A DNA stretch of 64,000 nucleotides from Poritiphilus sp965212595 (GTDB lineage: Bacteria > Bacteroidota > Bacteroidia > Flavobacteriales > Flavobacteriaceae), in the NCBI GenBank assembly GCA_965212595.1, contig CBDBVE010000009.1:310001-374000 (forward strand). The letters run 5' to 3'. The stretch's first letter is position 1; each line of letters starts with the position of its first letter. Of the stretch, positions 41,776 through 50,500 are shown piece after piece. The notes beneath the pieces are model-generated. The model made no database searches, was not told the DNA's origin, and saw nothing but the letters and a program-made list of their open reading frames with translations. The position numbers and the translations under genes were made by a program.

Positions 41776-42926
41776 ACCGAAGTATTGACCTTTAATGAAA
41801 TTTGCATAATGGTACCTTCCTTGCTCGAACTAAGCACCCTTATTTTTCCTTTGTGATACTCCTCAACAATTCGCTTCACCAGTGAGAGCCCTAATCCCCA
41901 GCCTCTTTTCTTCGAAGTAACACCAGGATTAAAAATGGTCTGGAAATCGCTTTTAGCAATGCCATGCCCGGTATCAGAGACTAAAACATTTACGTACTTA
42001 CCTTCAGTTACAATTTCTATTGCGATATTGCCCTTCCCTTTCATAGCATCTATCCCATTTTTAACCAGGTTTTCGATGGTCCAGTTGTAAAGCGAGCTAT
42101 TTAGCAATACCGGAAGTTGGGCCACTTTTGAATCAAAAGAGAAGTGGATGAGTTTTGAACTCCTCAATTTTAGATATTCATAAGCACTTTTTGTTTCTGC
42201 GACAATATCTTTCTTTTCTAATTTAGGAAGTGACCCTATCTTAGAGAAACGTTCGGTGATGGTCTGCAAGCGTACAATATCTTTTTCGATTTCCTTGGTA
42301 ATGTCTGGGTTGATTTCTTCTGTTTTCAAAAGCTCATTCCAGCCCAAAAGAGAAGTGAGCGGCGTACCAATCTGATGCGCTGTTTCCTTGGCCATCCCAG
42401 CCCAAAGTTTATTTTGTTCAGAGGCTTTATTTGTTTTAAAGAAAAAGAAAATGACGGCACCAAAAAGAAATATTATCAGTAATAAGGCAATGGGATAGTA
42501 CTTGAGTTTGTTAAGTACATCAGAATTGCCATAATATAAGGTTGCCAAATGCTCCCCTTTGTAGTCAATGGAGATAGGGGTATTTTCTCTCTGAAACCTG
42601 CTTATCCTTGAGGTAATATAAACGGTGTCCTGGGAGAGTTCCTCAGGCATATTATTTGTCTTTATGGATCCATCCTTGTTTACAAGGATCATTGGGGTAG
42701 AAGTGTTATTCTGGAAAATCTTGACATGGAGATTTCCCAGATCACGGTCCTCAGAGGACTGCAAAAGCTCTGACTGGGCGGTTGCCCAAATCTCCATTTT
42801 ATAGCGTTCCTCCTCCTTGAATTTTTTGAAAAAACTATTGGTATTCCATAATATTAGACTCACGATAACAAAGGATGCTATCAGTAAAAAAATGTTGGAA
42901 GTCTTCCTTTTAGGATTAAAATTCAT
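41772..42926 (-). CDS. Membrane sensor histidine kinase
   Basis: 384 residues with two membrane helices (about 11-30 and 146-165) around a periplasmic domain of about 115 residues. The H box is KETAHQIGTPLTSLLGW, an AHQIGTPLT variant common in Bacteroidetes kinases, followed by N box (NLVKNGIDAMKGKG), VSDTGHGIAKSDF (G1) and GWGLGLSLVKRIVEEY (G2). No response regulator is adjacent, so it is an orphan kinase; a small zinc-ribbon protein is translationally coupled to it. Confidence 0.9.
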   Translation of the reverse strand: MNFNPKRKTSNIFLLIASFVIVSLILWNTNSFFKKFKEEERYKMEIWATAQSELLQSSEDRDLGNLHVKIFQNNTSTPMILVNKDGSIKTNNMPEELSQDTVYITSRISRFQRENTPISIDYKGEHLATLYYGNSDVLNKLKYYPIALLLIIFLFGAVIFFFFKTNKASEQNKLWAGMAKETAHQIGTPLTSLLGWNELLKTEEINPDITKEIEKDIVRLQTITERFSKIGSLPKLEKKDIVAETKSAYEYLKLRSSKLIHFSFDSKVAQLPVLLNSSLYNWTIENLVKNGIDAMKGKGNIAIEIVTEGKYVNVLVSDTGHGIAKSDFQTIFNPGVTSKKRGWGLGLSLVKRIVEEYHKGKIRVLSSSKEGTIMQISLKVNTSV

Positions 42927-43033
42927 CCAGCTACGTACTAGGCACTAAAGATAACTCAATTTGCCCTAAATTGTTGCATGCTTCATGGGATTACGGTTTT
43001 ATATAGGAGACAATTTGCGTACCTTTACGGCCC

Positions 43034-43924
43034 ATGAAAAAAACCCTTTCTATTATTCCTTCAGACTTGCCTGTACCCAAGCTTCATGGCTACCTGCTGG
43101 GGGCTGTTGGTCCCAGACCCATTGCCTTTGCAAGTACTATAGACAAAGTCGGAGTGCCTAATCTGTCGCCTTTTAGTTTTTTCAATGTCTTTAGCGCCAA
43201 TCCGCCAATATTGATCTTTTCCCCGGCCAGGAGAGGGCGAGATAATACCACGAAACACACCCTTGAGAATGCTTTAGAAACCAAAGAGGTTGTTATCAAT
43301 ATCGTAAACTATGATATTGTTCAACAAATGTCATTATCGAGCACAGAATACCCCAAGGGGACAAATGAGTTTAAAAAAGCCGGACTTACAATGCAAGCCT
43401 CAGACATGGTAAAGCCATTTCGCGTCGCGGAGTCGCCGGTACAGTTTGAGTGTAAAATCACCAAAATAGAACCCCTGGGAGATAAGGGCGGAGCTGGAAA
43501 TCTTATATTTTCTGAAGTACTCAAAATGCATATTCATGAGTCGGTTCTGGATGAAAACGGCAGTATAGATCAGGGAAAAATAGACCAGGTTGCCAGAATG
43601 GGAGGAAATTGGTACAGCAGGGCTAAAGATGGAATGTTTGAGGTTCCTAAACCATTGACTACCATTGGTATTGGAGTAGACGCGATTCCGGCCGAAGTAC
43701 GGAGTAGCGAGGTTTTGACAGGAAATGATTTAGGGCTGTTGGGGAATGTCGAAAAACTTCCATCGGCCGAGGAGGTGGGCGAGTTCGTAGCTTCATCTGC
43801 CAAAATTAGAACTGTTCTCAGTGCTGCAGATGCGCAGTTACGTCATAGGAAGGCGCAGGAATACCTTGAAAAGGGAGATGTTCTGTCGGCCTGGAAACTT
43901 TTACTGGCCTCAAACACTATCTAG
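43034..43924 (+). CDS. Flavin reductase-like FMN-binding protein
   Basis: 296 residues with a split-barrel flavin reductase domain: GAVGPRPIAFASTIDKVG, LSPFSFFNVFSANPP and INIVNYDIV form the FMN-binding strands; ARMGGNWYSRAKDG lies at the end of the domain. A C-terminal extension of about 90 residues is helical. Likely NAD(P)H:flavin oxidoreductase. It is 2 bp ahead of a methyltransferase gene. Confidence 0.88.
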   Translation: MKKTLSIIPSDLPVPKLHGYLLGAVGPRPIAFASTIDKVGVPNLSPFSFFNVFSANPPILIFSPARRGRDNTTKHTLENALETKEVVINIVNYDIVQQMSLSSTEYPKGTNEFKKAGLTMQASDMVKPFRVAESPVQFECKITKIEPLGDKGGAGNLIFSEVLKMHIHESVLDENGSIDQGKIDQVARMGGNWYSRAKDGMFEVPKPLTTIGIGVDAIPAEVRSSEVLTGNDLGLLGNVEKLPSAEEVGEFVASSAKIRTVLSAADAQLRHRKAQEYLEKGDVLSAWKLLLASNTI

Positions 43925-43926
43925 TT

Positions 43927-44739
43927 TTGAAAGGATTAAAGCGCGTCCAACTTTTCGAATTTGAAGATTTTAGCTGGTTTCCTACATGGCTCCGAAATTG
44001 TATGACCAGGCTGATAGTTTTGCTCCAAAAAATGATAGGCACCAGCGAAGTAATTGCAGATTTGATCGCTAAGGTGTTTCAGGAAAAAGGCTTTAGGCAG
44101 ATTGTGGATCTTGGCTCAGGGGCAGGAGGAACGATGCCCGAGGTTCTTGATATTCTAAAAGAACAATATGGCTTTGAAGATGCGAAGCTGATTATGACAG
44201 ACCTGTTTCCGAATAAGACTGCCCTGAAAAGGTTTAATAATACTAATGAACCCTCTATTTCGTATGCTACAGAGCCAGTAGATGCCACAAATGTTTCAAC
44301 TGCTGCAACCGGATTAAAAACAATGATGAACAGTTTTCATCATATGAGGCCCTATCAGGCACGAAAAATATTAGAATCTGCCCAAAACTCTGGTCAACCT
44401 TTATTGGTGTATGAAATGGGTGAGAATAGACTGCCTTTGCTGCTTTGGTGGCTGCTCTTACCTCTTTCATTAGTCGTATTGATAATTATGGTGTTTTTTA
44501 TGACTCCATTTGTGAGACCACTTAACTGGCAACAACTGGTTTTTACGTATATTATACCCGTCATTCCCATCTGCTATGCCTGGGATGGGCAGGCTTCACT
44601 TCCTAGAATGTATTCTATGAACGATATAGATAAATTACTGGATGGGCTTTCAAGTGATGGTTATGTGTGGCAGAAGGGGCACGCTTTAAAAAAGAATAAA
44701 AAGAAATTGGGAACCTATATTTTAGGAATGCCAAAATAA
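43927..44739 (+). CDS. Class I SAM-dependent methyltransferase-like protein with two membrane helices
   Basis: 270 residues. Motif I is VDLGSGAGGTMPEVL, motif II contains LIMTDLFPNK, and MNSFHHMRP is a typical post-motif. Two hydrophobic segments (about 173-197 and 205-220) are inserted before the last strand, suggesting membrane attachment. Start is TTG at 43927, directly after the upstream stop. Substrate unknown. Confidence 0.78.
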   Translation: MKGLKRVQLFEFEDFSWFPTWLRNCMTRLIVLLQKMIGTSEVIADLIAKVFQEKGFRQIVDLGSGAGGTMPEVLDILKEQYGFEDAKLIMTDLFPNKTALKRFNNTNEPSISYATEPVDATNVSTAATGLKTMMNSFHHMRPYQARKILESAQNSGQPLLVYEMGENRLPLLLWWLLLPLSLVVLIIMVFFMTPFVRPLNWQQLVFTYIIPVIPICYAWDGQASLPRMYSMNDIDKLLDGLSSDGYVWQKGHALKKNKKKLGTYILGMPK

Positions 44740-44780
44740 TTGCAAACAGAGTATATAAACTTATAATTTACAGAGGAACG

Positions 44781-45158
44781 ATGGAAATTCAGGGAACTAT
44801 TAAAATGATTGATGAAACCAAGACTTATGGAAATAACGGGTTTCGAAAAAGAGAAATGGTAATCACTACTGAAGAACAATATCCGCAGCATATTTTAGTG
44901 GAATTTATTCAAGACAAATGCGATTTATTAAATAATTTCAGTGCTGGGCAAGCAGTTAAGATCAGTATTAATATCAAAGGAAGAGAATGGACCAACCCGC
45001 AGGGTGAAGTAAAATATTTCAATTCTATTCAAGGCTGGCGGATAGAGCAGTCGCAGGCCGAAGGAGATGGGGCCAATATTCCGCCTGTGCCTCCAGTTGA
45101 GGCTTTTGAACCGGCAGACGATCTTAACGAAGAAGATCACGATGATTTGCCTTTCTAA
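44781..45158 (+). CDS. DUF3127 protein: OB-fold-like with an SSB-type acidic tip
   Basis: 125 residues. The N-terminal two-thirds (MEIQGTIKMIDETKTYGNNGF to NSIQGWRIEQ) match DUF3127, predicted to be an OB-fold. A Pro/Ala linker and an acidic tail end in DDLPF, the same last five residues as the ssb product at 8027. This implies it docks to the same partners as SSB. DNA binding itself is unproven. Followed by a terminator. Confidence 0.85.
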   Translation: MEIQGTIKMIDETKTYGNNGFRKREMVITTEEQYPQHILVEFIQDKCDLLNNFSAGQAVKISINIKGREWTNPQGEVKYFNSIQGWRIEQSQAEGDGANIPPVPPVEAFEPADDLNEEDHDDLPF

Positions 45159-45184
45159 GGATTTCAATACCACGCGCAACTAGA

Positions 45185-45198
45185 GAATTAAGAATTAA
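45185..45198 (+). repeat. Heptad tandem repeat GAATTAA x2
   Basis: Two head-to-tail copies of GAATTAA followed by GAAG, directly before the terminator hairpin. Same 7-bp period as the GAATTC repeat in leuS. Confidence 0.5.
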
Positions 45199-45204
45199 GA
45201 AGAA

Positions 45205-45240
45205 AAAAACCTCATAGGTCATTGAATCTATGGGGTTTTT
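45205..45240 (+). terminator. Terminator of the DUF3127 gene
   Basis: Eight core pairs CCTCATAG (45210-45217) with CTATGGGG (45228-45235, one G-U) plus outer A-T pairs, loop of 10 nt, T5 tract. Confidence 0.85.
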
Positions 45241-45283
45241 CAGTACCTAATCATTGTATTTTTAAAAGCGATATATTTATCGC

Positions 45284-46663
45284 ATGAAATTGACAAGGGC
45301 CATTGAAACAGTTTTTAGAAGGTACTTGCCTTCACCTTTTACAATAGCTGTTCTACTTACCCTGCTTACGGTCTTACTGGCATTTATTTTTACAGAGAAC
45401 CAAACAGAAGAAAATCATCTGTTAGCGCTATTTTCTTTTTGGGAAGCGGGAATCTGGAACAACGGATTGCTGGTCTTTGCCTATCAAATGATGTTAATCC
45501 TGGTTTTAGGGCATGTTCTGGTGCTTAGCAAACCTATGGAAAGGCTGATATTGAGACTGACGAAATACGTGAGCAATTCTGCCAACGCGGCTGTATTAGT
45601 AGCCTTACCTACAATGTTGGTTGCCTTTTTTAATTGGGGTTTGGGACTAATTTTTGGCGCTATCCTGGCTAGAAAAGTCGGGGAATACGCTCAGGCGAAC
45701 AACATTCCTATTAATTACCCTTTAATAGGAGCTTCGGGCTATGTTGGACTCATGGTATGGCATGGAGGGATCAGTGGTTCAGCCCCCATAAAAGTCTCAG
45801 AGGCCGGACATCTTAAAGAGCTTATGGAGAACTTTTCAAGCGATGCATTTTTGGCTAGCTTGCCCGATACTATTTCTACCTCCCTGACCGTTTTTAGCTA
45901 CTGGAATTTAATTGTCTTTGCCTTTGTGGTTTTGTTGATATCTGTGCTGGCCTATAGGCTTGGTAGGCAGGCTCCTCCAACAACTCTCAATCTGCCACGT
46001 TACAAGTTCATTGATGCTTCTAAAATTGAAAAACCTAAGGGAGCTGAAAAATTAGATCATTCCAGGTTTTTTGCCGTAAGTTTTGGTTTGTTGATCATCG
46101 CGGTCTTTGCGCTCCAGTACACCCCAATGATTCGAACCTTGAACATCACTCCCAATATGCTTAATTTTTTTATGTTGGGCCTGGCACTTATACTACATGG
46201 AAGCTTTAGAAGCTTTCTAAGAGCGGTGGAAGAGGCTATTTCAGACACTTCTGGAATCTTAATTCAATTTCCATTGTATTTTGGGATTATGGGTATAATG
46301 GGAAGCAGTGGAATGATCAGCGGGATCTCTGATTTTTTTGTTTCAGTATCCAATGCAACCACACTCCCTATTTTTACATTTTTCAGTGCAGGCCTTGTGA
46401 ATATTTTTGTGCCAAGTGGTGGCGGGCAGTGGGCGGTACAGGGCCCCTTGGTGCTCGAGTCGGCCCTGCAACTACAGGTACCCTTGCCAAAGGCCATAAT
46501 GGCCCTGGCATATGGCGATCAGGTCACAAATATGCTACAGCCGTTCTGGGCGCTGCCGTTATTGGGAATTACAAAGCTAAAAGCCAAGGAGATTTTACCG
46601 TACACCCTTCTCTTTATGCTGGTTGGTACCTGTGTTTATATCGCCGGGCTCCTAATTTTCTAA
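45284..46663 (+). CDS. atoE: Short-chain fatty acid transporter (AtoE family)
   Basis: 459 residues with about 12 membrane helices. AtoE features: RYLPSPFTIAVLLTLLTV near the start, FNWGLGLIFGAILAR, GLMVWHGGISGSAPIK, and the C-terminal NIFVPSGGGQWAVQGP. Imports short-chain fatty acids such as butyrate or acetoacetate, by family inference. A GCGATA/TATCGC hairpin (45268-45283) ends directly at the ATG and may affect translation. Confidence 0.9.
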   Translation: MKLTRAIETVFRRYLPSPFTIAVLLTLLTVLLAFIFTENQTEENHLLALFSFWEAGIWNNGLLVFAYQMMLILVLGHVLVLSKPMERLILRLTKYVSNSANAAVLVALPTMLVAFFNWGLGLIFGAILARKVGEYAQANNIPINYPLIGASGYVGLMVWHGGISGSAPIKVSEAGHLKELMENFSSDAFLASLPDTISTSLTVFSYWNLIVFAFVVLLISVLAYRLGRQAPPTTLNLPRYKFIDASKIEKPKGAEKLDHSRFFAVSFGLLIIAVFALQYTPMIRTLNITPNMLNFFMLGLALILHGSFRSFLRAVEEAISDTSGILIQFPLYFGIMGIMGSSGMISGISDFFVSVSNATTLPIFTFFSAGLVNIFVPSGGGQWAVQGPLVLESALQLQVPLPKAIMALAYGDQVTNMLQPFWALPLLGITKLKAKEILPYTLLFMLVGTCVYIAGLLIF

Positions 46664-46699
46664 GGACATTTTTGTAATTTAAGGCAAAACATAAGGGGT

Positions 46700-47365
46700 T
46701 TGAAGCGAAAAGACACACCTATAGCATTCCTTACGAATATCCATGAGTTTCCTCCGGTAAAAAATGCCAACGCCGAAGGCCTTCTTGCTGTGGGAGGAGA
46801 TTTAGCCCCTGAACGCCTTGTGCTGGCTTATAGGAGCGGTATTTTTCCATGGTTTAACGAAGATTCTTTGATTTTGTGGTGGAGTCCCGACCCCAGAATG
46901 GTACTCTACCCAGAGGAGATCAGGATCTCCAAAAGTATGAGAAAGCTACTGAGGGAAAAAAGGTTCAAAGTAACTAAGAATTCTGCTTTCGAACTTGTAA
47001 TGGAAGAGTGTGCTTCTATTACCAGAAAAAACCAGGAAGGAACCTGGATTACCAGAGATATGAAGACCGCCTATGCCGAATTGCACGGTAGGGGATTTGC
47101 GCACTCTTATGAGGTCTGGGATGGGAAAGATTTGGTTGGAGGCCTGTACGGTATTGATCTGGGACATGTGTTTTGTGGTGAGAGTATGTTTAGCAAAACA
47201 AGCAACGCTTCTAAATTTGCCCTTGTAAAACTAGCAGAAGAGCTTTGCGAAAAAAATTATCAGCTTATTGATTGCCAATTATATACAAAACACTTAGAAA
47301 GTTTGGGGGCGGTTGAAATCCCGAGAGAAAAATTTATTAGAATATTAAAGCGAGATTACTGTTGA
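46700..47365 (+). CDS. aat: Leucyl/phenylalanyl-tRNA--protein transferase
   Basis: Adds Leu or Phe to N-terminal Arg or Lys for the N-degron pathway. 221 residues, TTG start. Signature blocks: FPPVKNANAEGLLAVGGDL, YRSGIFPWFNEDSLILWWSPDPR, GTWITRDMKTAYAELH and GGLYGIDLGHVFCGESMFS. The 3' end overlaps the convergent DUF2490 gene by 21 bp. Separate from clpS/clpA in this window. Confidence 0.96.
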   Translation: MKRKDTPIAFLTNIHEFPPVKNANAEGLLAVGGDLAPERLVLAYRSGIFPWFNEDSLILWWSPDPRMVLYPEEIRISKSMRKLLREKRFKVTKNSAFELVMEECASITRKNQEGTWITRDMKTAYAELHGRGFAHSYEVWDGKDLVGGLYGIDLGHVFCGESMFSKTSNASKFALVKLAEELCEKNYQLIDCQLYTKHLESLGAVEIPREKFIRILKRDYC

Positions 47366-48028
47366 TGTCAGAAAAAAAAGCATATGCTGCGTTTTAGAAG
47401 TGAAATTCTCCAGGCGATATTCAAGTCCTCCCTGCAGTTTTACCCTTTCACTAAGAAGCCACCCCAACTGTACCGTAAAACGCTTGTCTAAAATAGAAGA
47501 TCTATTCTTCGAAGCAGAAAAGAGGCTTTCTGCGCTGCTTATGATATAAGCCTCTCCAAGGTCTAGTTTTTCACCTTGTAACGGACTGTCTAAAGCAAAC
47601 CTGTATCGAAATCTAAATATGGTAAGGGACGGAAGGAGCCGTTGCTCACTCCTAAGACGGTGGCCAATTCGAATAACTTGTGGCCGAAATGTAATGTTAT
47701 ATTGTTGTGTAAGCCGAAACTCATTGGTGCGTTCAGGCTCAAATGGGTTCCGAAAACGATACTGTAAACCCAGGCCAATGCTTTGATTATCTCTTATTTT
47801 GAGGTTGGAGAAATGCGCGACATCTATTTGCCTCAGTTGAAGTTCCAGACCCTGGCCACGGTACCAATAATTTCTGCTCGCCACACTAAAGTTGAGTGAA
47901 TAATCACTTGAAACTTTGTAGTTTAATGAGGCTTGAGGTTGCCAAAACCCTGTGAAGTTATCTTGCCCTTGACAAAAATAACACAGCGCCAGGCATATAA
48001 GAAAAACCTTTTGCCTAATAGAGAACAT
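47345..48028 (-). CDS. DUF2490 outer-membrane beta-barrel protein
   Basis: 227 residues with signal peptide MFSIRQKVFLICLALCYFCQGQ. The mature protein is a series of amphipathic strands with many Tyr/Phe/Arg, ending FFLTSTVISL, consistent with a small barrel. The pattern GFWQPQASLNYKVSSDY near the start fits DUF2490. Function unknown. It overlaps the upstream secreted-protein gene by 14 bp, so the two are probably coexpressed. Confidence 0.75.
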   Translation of the reverse strand: MFSIRQKVFLICLALCYFCQGQDNFTGFWQPQASLNYKVSSDYSLNFSVASRNYWYRGQGLELQLRQIDVAHFSNLKIRDNQSIGLGLQYRFRNPFEPERTNEFRLTQQYNITFRPQVIRIGHRLRSEQRLLPSLTIFRFRYRFALDSPLQGEKLDLGEAYIISSAESLFSASKNRSSILDKRFTVQLGWLLSERVKLQGGLEYRLENFTSKTQHMLFFLTSTVISL

Positions 48029-48599
48029 GATCGTAATTAGCTGGGAGTGATTTCCTTAAGCTTACAAACCCTCCTTCTGCATTAAAGAGTATTTCGTAAT
48101 CCTGATACCCCTTTTTTTGTTTTGCGGCTACAATTAATTCATAATTAATGCCTGGCAGCAATAAATTTTGAAATGCATTCCTTAAAGTAATGGTTGTAGA
48201 TTCTTTAGAAGAAGCCGGGTACTGCTGCTGAATTTTCCGGATTCGGTATTTTTGAAAATTCTGATTGAGGTACTTTCGAATTTCTTTCATAGTCTCGTTG
48301 GGAAGATCTATCTCTTTTACCAAAATTTCCACATCTTCTAACTCTCCCTCTTTATCGAACTCTATACTATAATTAAGGCGGTCCTTTTTAAATTTTGCTT
48401 CATAACTGATTTTAATACTGTCTACTTCTTTATAAAAACGAATTTTTCGCGCATTTTCAAGCTGCTCTTCGATAAAGCTTAGGCTTTTTTGAGGAAATTG
48501 CGATTTTTTAATGCGATGCTCTCGTTCGTATTTATTTTGTGCAAGACCAGAGAAACCCAGAAGCACTAAAAAGACCAGTAATATGAGCGTATTTTTCAC
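48015..48599 (-). CDS. Secreted protein with PepSY-like features, unrecognised
   Basis: 194 residues with signal peptide MKNTLILLVFLVLLGFSGLAQ, then a Lys/Arg-rich segment (QNKYEREHRIKKSQFP) and two alpha/beta stretches (KISYEAKFKKDRLNYSIEFD and NYELIVAAKQKKGYQDYEILF) like PepSY-type repeats. No firm family. Coupled with the barrel gene downstream by a 14-bp overlap; the pair may work together at the outer membrane. Confidence 0.6.
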   Translation of the reverse strand: MKNTLILLVFLVLLGFSGLAQNKYEREHRIKKSQFPQKSLSFIEEQLENARKIRFYKEVDSIKISYEAKFKKDRLNYSIEFDKEGELEDVEILVKEIDLPNETMKEIRKYLNQNFQKYRIRKIQQQYPASSKESTTITLRNAFQNLLLPGINYELIVAAKQKKGYQDYEILFNAEGGFVSLRKSLPANYDHVLY

Positions 48600-48639
48600 A
48601 AGGGGTAAATTGCTGATTTCATTATTTCACTAACCACTA

Positions 48640-49212
48640 TTATACTTCATTATATCTAAAACAGCGCACTTCGTGATCGTTCACCATTCCTGTGGCCTGC
48701 ATGTGGGCATATACCACTGTGCTGCCCACAAATTTAAAGCCGCGCTTCTTTAGGTCCTTACTAAGGGCGTCGGAGAGCTCGGTTTTGGCAGGGGCATCTT
48801 TGTAATTTGCAAAGGTGTTTTTAACCGGATTTCCGTCTACAAACCCCCAGATGTAAGTGCTAAAACTCCCGAATTCCTCCTGTACTTTCATAAAGGCCTT
48901 AGCATTGCTTACCGTAGCATTCACCTTTAGCTTATTGCGTACAATGCCGGGATCTTGCAAAAGTGCATCTATTTTCGCTTGAGAATAGTTAGCGATTTTT
49001 TTGTAATCAAACCTATCGAAGGCTTTTCTGAAGTTTTCTCGTTTACGCAGGATAGTTATCCAACTCAACCCGGCCTGGAAGGTTTCTAAAATTAAAAACT
49101 CAAACAATGTGCTATCGTCTTTTACGGGAACACCCCATTCCTCGTCGTGATACGCCTCGTAAAGATCATCGCCAAGGCACCAGCCACATCTGTGCTTTTC
49201 CATTTCATCCAT
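48640..49212 (-). CDS. tag: DNA-3-methyladenine glycosylase I
   Basis: Excises 3-methyladenine. 190 residues (or 187 from the second ATG at 49203). Zinc-site residues in HRCGWC at the start and in DHEVRCFRY near the end, the pocket motif EEWGVP with FLILETFQAGLSWITILRKR, and the HhH-like core. Standalone unit. Confidence 0.95.
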   Translation of the reverse strand: MDEMEKHRCGWCLGDDLYEAYHDEEWGVPVKDDSTLFEFLILETFQAGLSWITILRKRENFRKAFDRFDYKKIANYSQAKIDALLQDPGIVRNKLKVNATVSNAKAFMKVQEEFGSFSTYIWGFVDGNPVKNTFANYKDAPAKTELSDALSKDLKKRGFKFVGSTVVYAHMQATGMVNDHEVRCFRYNEV

Positions 49213-49266
49213 TCTATACTCTAAATATAGGGCAATATTTTAGAATAAATCTCCTCGCGCGTCCGC

Positions 49267-49581
49267 TTATATGGATTGCGTTTTTGCTCTAAGTTCCGAG
49301 GCCTGGCCAGGTTCCATATATACGATAGGAGTAGCAAAGAGAGCGGGCATTGCCTGACCGTAGATACGATTTATTTCTCGTTGTATCTTTTCGTAGAGTA
49401 GTGCTTTGGCTCTTGCGGTTATAAGGTATACGGGCTTCTTTTCTACCACTTGATCGGCGCCCTTCACAACCCGGGTTCCCTTTTTTATGGTGGCATCGAG
49501 AATCAAGTTCTTATCTAAAAGTAAAGTTATCAGCCTTTCGGCCTCTTTGGCGGAGTCTATTTGAAGGCTTATAAGAACCAT
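49267..49581 (-). CDS. CutA-like small protein
   Basis: 104 residues resembling the CutA1 fold: LISLQIDSAKEAERLITLL for the first strand and helix, VVEKKPVYLITARAKALLYEKI for the central part, PALFATPIVYMEPGQ for the last strand. It lacks the cysteine and tryptophan common in CutA1. Function unknown, trimer expected by analogy. The 232-bp gap after it (49582-49813) holds only the TetR promoter region. Confidence 0.6.
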   Translation of the reverse strand: MVLISLQIDSAKEAERLITLLLDKNLILDATIKKGTRVVKGADQVVEKKPVYLITARAKALLYEKIQREINRIYGQAMPALFATPIVYMEPGQASELRAKTQSI

Positions 49582-49772
49582 AGCAGAGATAGGTGTTAAA
49601 GCACCACCCTATCAGATGAATAAATGCTTATATGGAAGGGATAGAGTGATGCATGAGAACGAAACATGAGAATAACTTTATATAGCAATTTAATTCCCAC
49701 CGCAATATAGCAGTAAGAATTCAATATAAAAGTAGAGCTTTCGTTAAATATAAGTTAAACTATTAGATAATG

Positions 49773-49793
49773 ATAGTAATACTATTAATTTTG
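49773..49793 (+). promoter_or_regulatory. TetR-operon promoter with palindromic operator candidate
   Basis: -7 box TAATTTTG at 49786-49793 and, directly upstream, the 13-bp palindrome ATAGTAATACTAT (49773-49785; 6-bp arms around one A). The palindrome lies between the -33 and -7 positions, a typical place for autorepression by the TetR-type protein encoded next. The leader would be about 14 nt. Confidence 0.55.
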
Positions 49794-49813
49794 ACTTCAC
49801 AATCTACAGAATT

Positions 49814-50500
49814 ATGAAACATTTATTTCGTGCATTTAAAATTGCAGTTAACGAAAAAACGTATGTAAAGGACCCCGACTCGTCTGCACTTGGTAAAAAA
49901 ATTGTGGAGCATAGCATCCTTATGATCCAAGAGATCGGATTTGAGAGCTTTACCTTCAAAAAGCTCGGAGCGAAAATAGGATCTAATGAAAGTTCTATTT
50001 ACAGATATTTTGAAAACAAACACAAGCTCTTATTGTATCTGACTTCCTGGTATTGGGGTTGGTTAGAGTATCAGTTGGTTTTCTCAACTAACAGCATTTC
50101 AGAACCTTGGGAAAAACTGGAAAAAGCCATCGCAATAATTACAAAACCTGTTGAAATGGATGCCTCTTTTGAACACATTAATGAAAAGGTGCTCCATCAG
50201 ATCCTGGTTAACGAATACTCCAAATCTTATCTTACAAAAGAAGTAGATCAGGAGAACAAGGAAGGGTATTTTGAGATTTATAAGCGATTAATTACACGCT
50301 TATGTGAGATGATTATAGATGTAAATAGGAACTACCCTTATCCACATAGCCTTGCGAGTACAATTCTTGAAGGGGCACTGCATCAATATTTTTTAAAAGA
50401 ACATTTTCCCACATTAACGGATTGTAACAAAAAAGTTACCCCCACCCAATATTTTACCCATTTAACAATTAACTCACTTAAAGAGGGCAACTATGGCTAA
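49814..50500 (+). CDS. TetR/AcrR-family transcriptional regulator
   Basis: 228 residues. The N-terminal HTH (about 26-75) shows IVEHSILMIQEIGFESFTF and the recognition helix KIGSNESSIYRYFENKHKL. The rest is an all-helical ligand-binding domain with no recognised ligand family. It overlaps the following ABC gene by 8 bp and heads the export operon, which it probably represses. Confidence 0.9.
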   Translation: MKHLFRAFKIAVNEKTYVKDPDSSALGKKIVEHSILMIQEIGFESFTFKKLGAKIGSNESSIYRYFENKHKLLLYLTSWYWGWLEYQLVFSTNSISEPWEKLEKAIAIITKPVEMDASFEHINEKVLHQILVNEYSKSYLTKEVDQENKEGYFEIYKRLITRLCEMIIDVNRNYPYPHSLASTILEGALHQYFLKEHFPTLTDCNKKVTPTQYFTHLTINSLKEGNYG

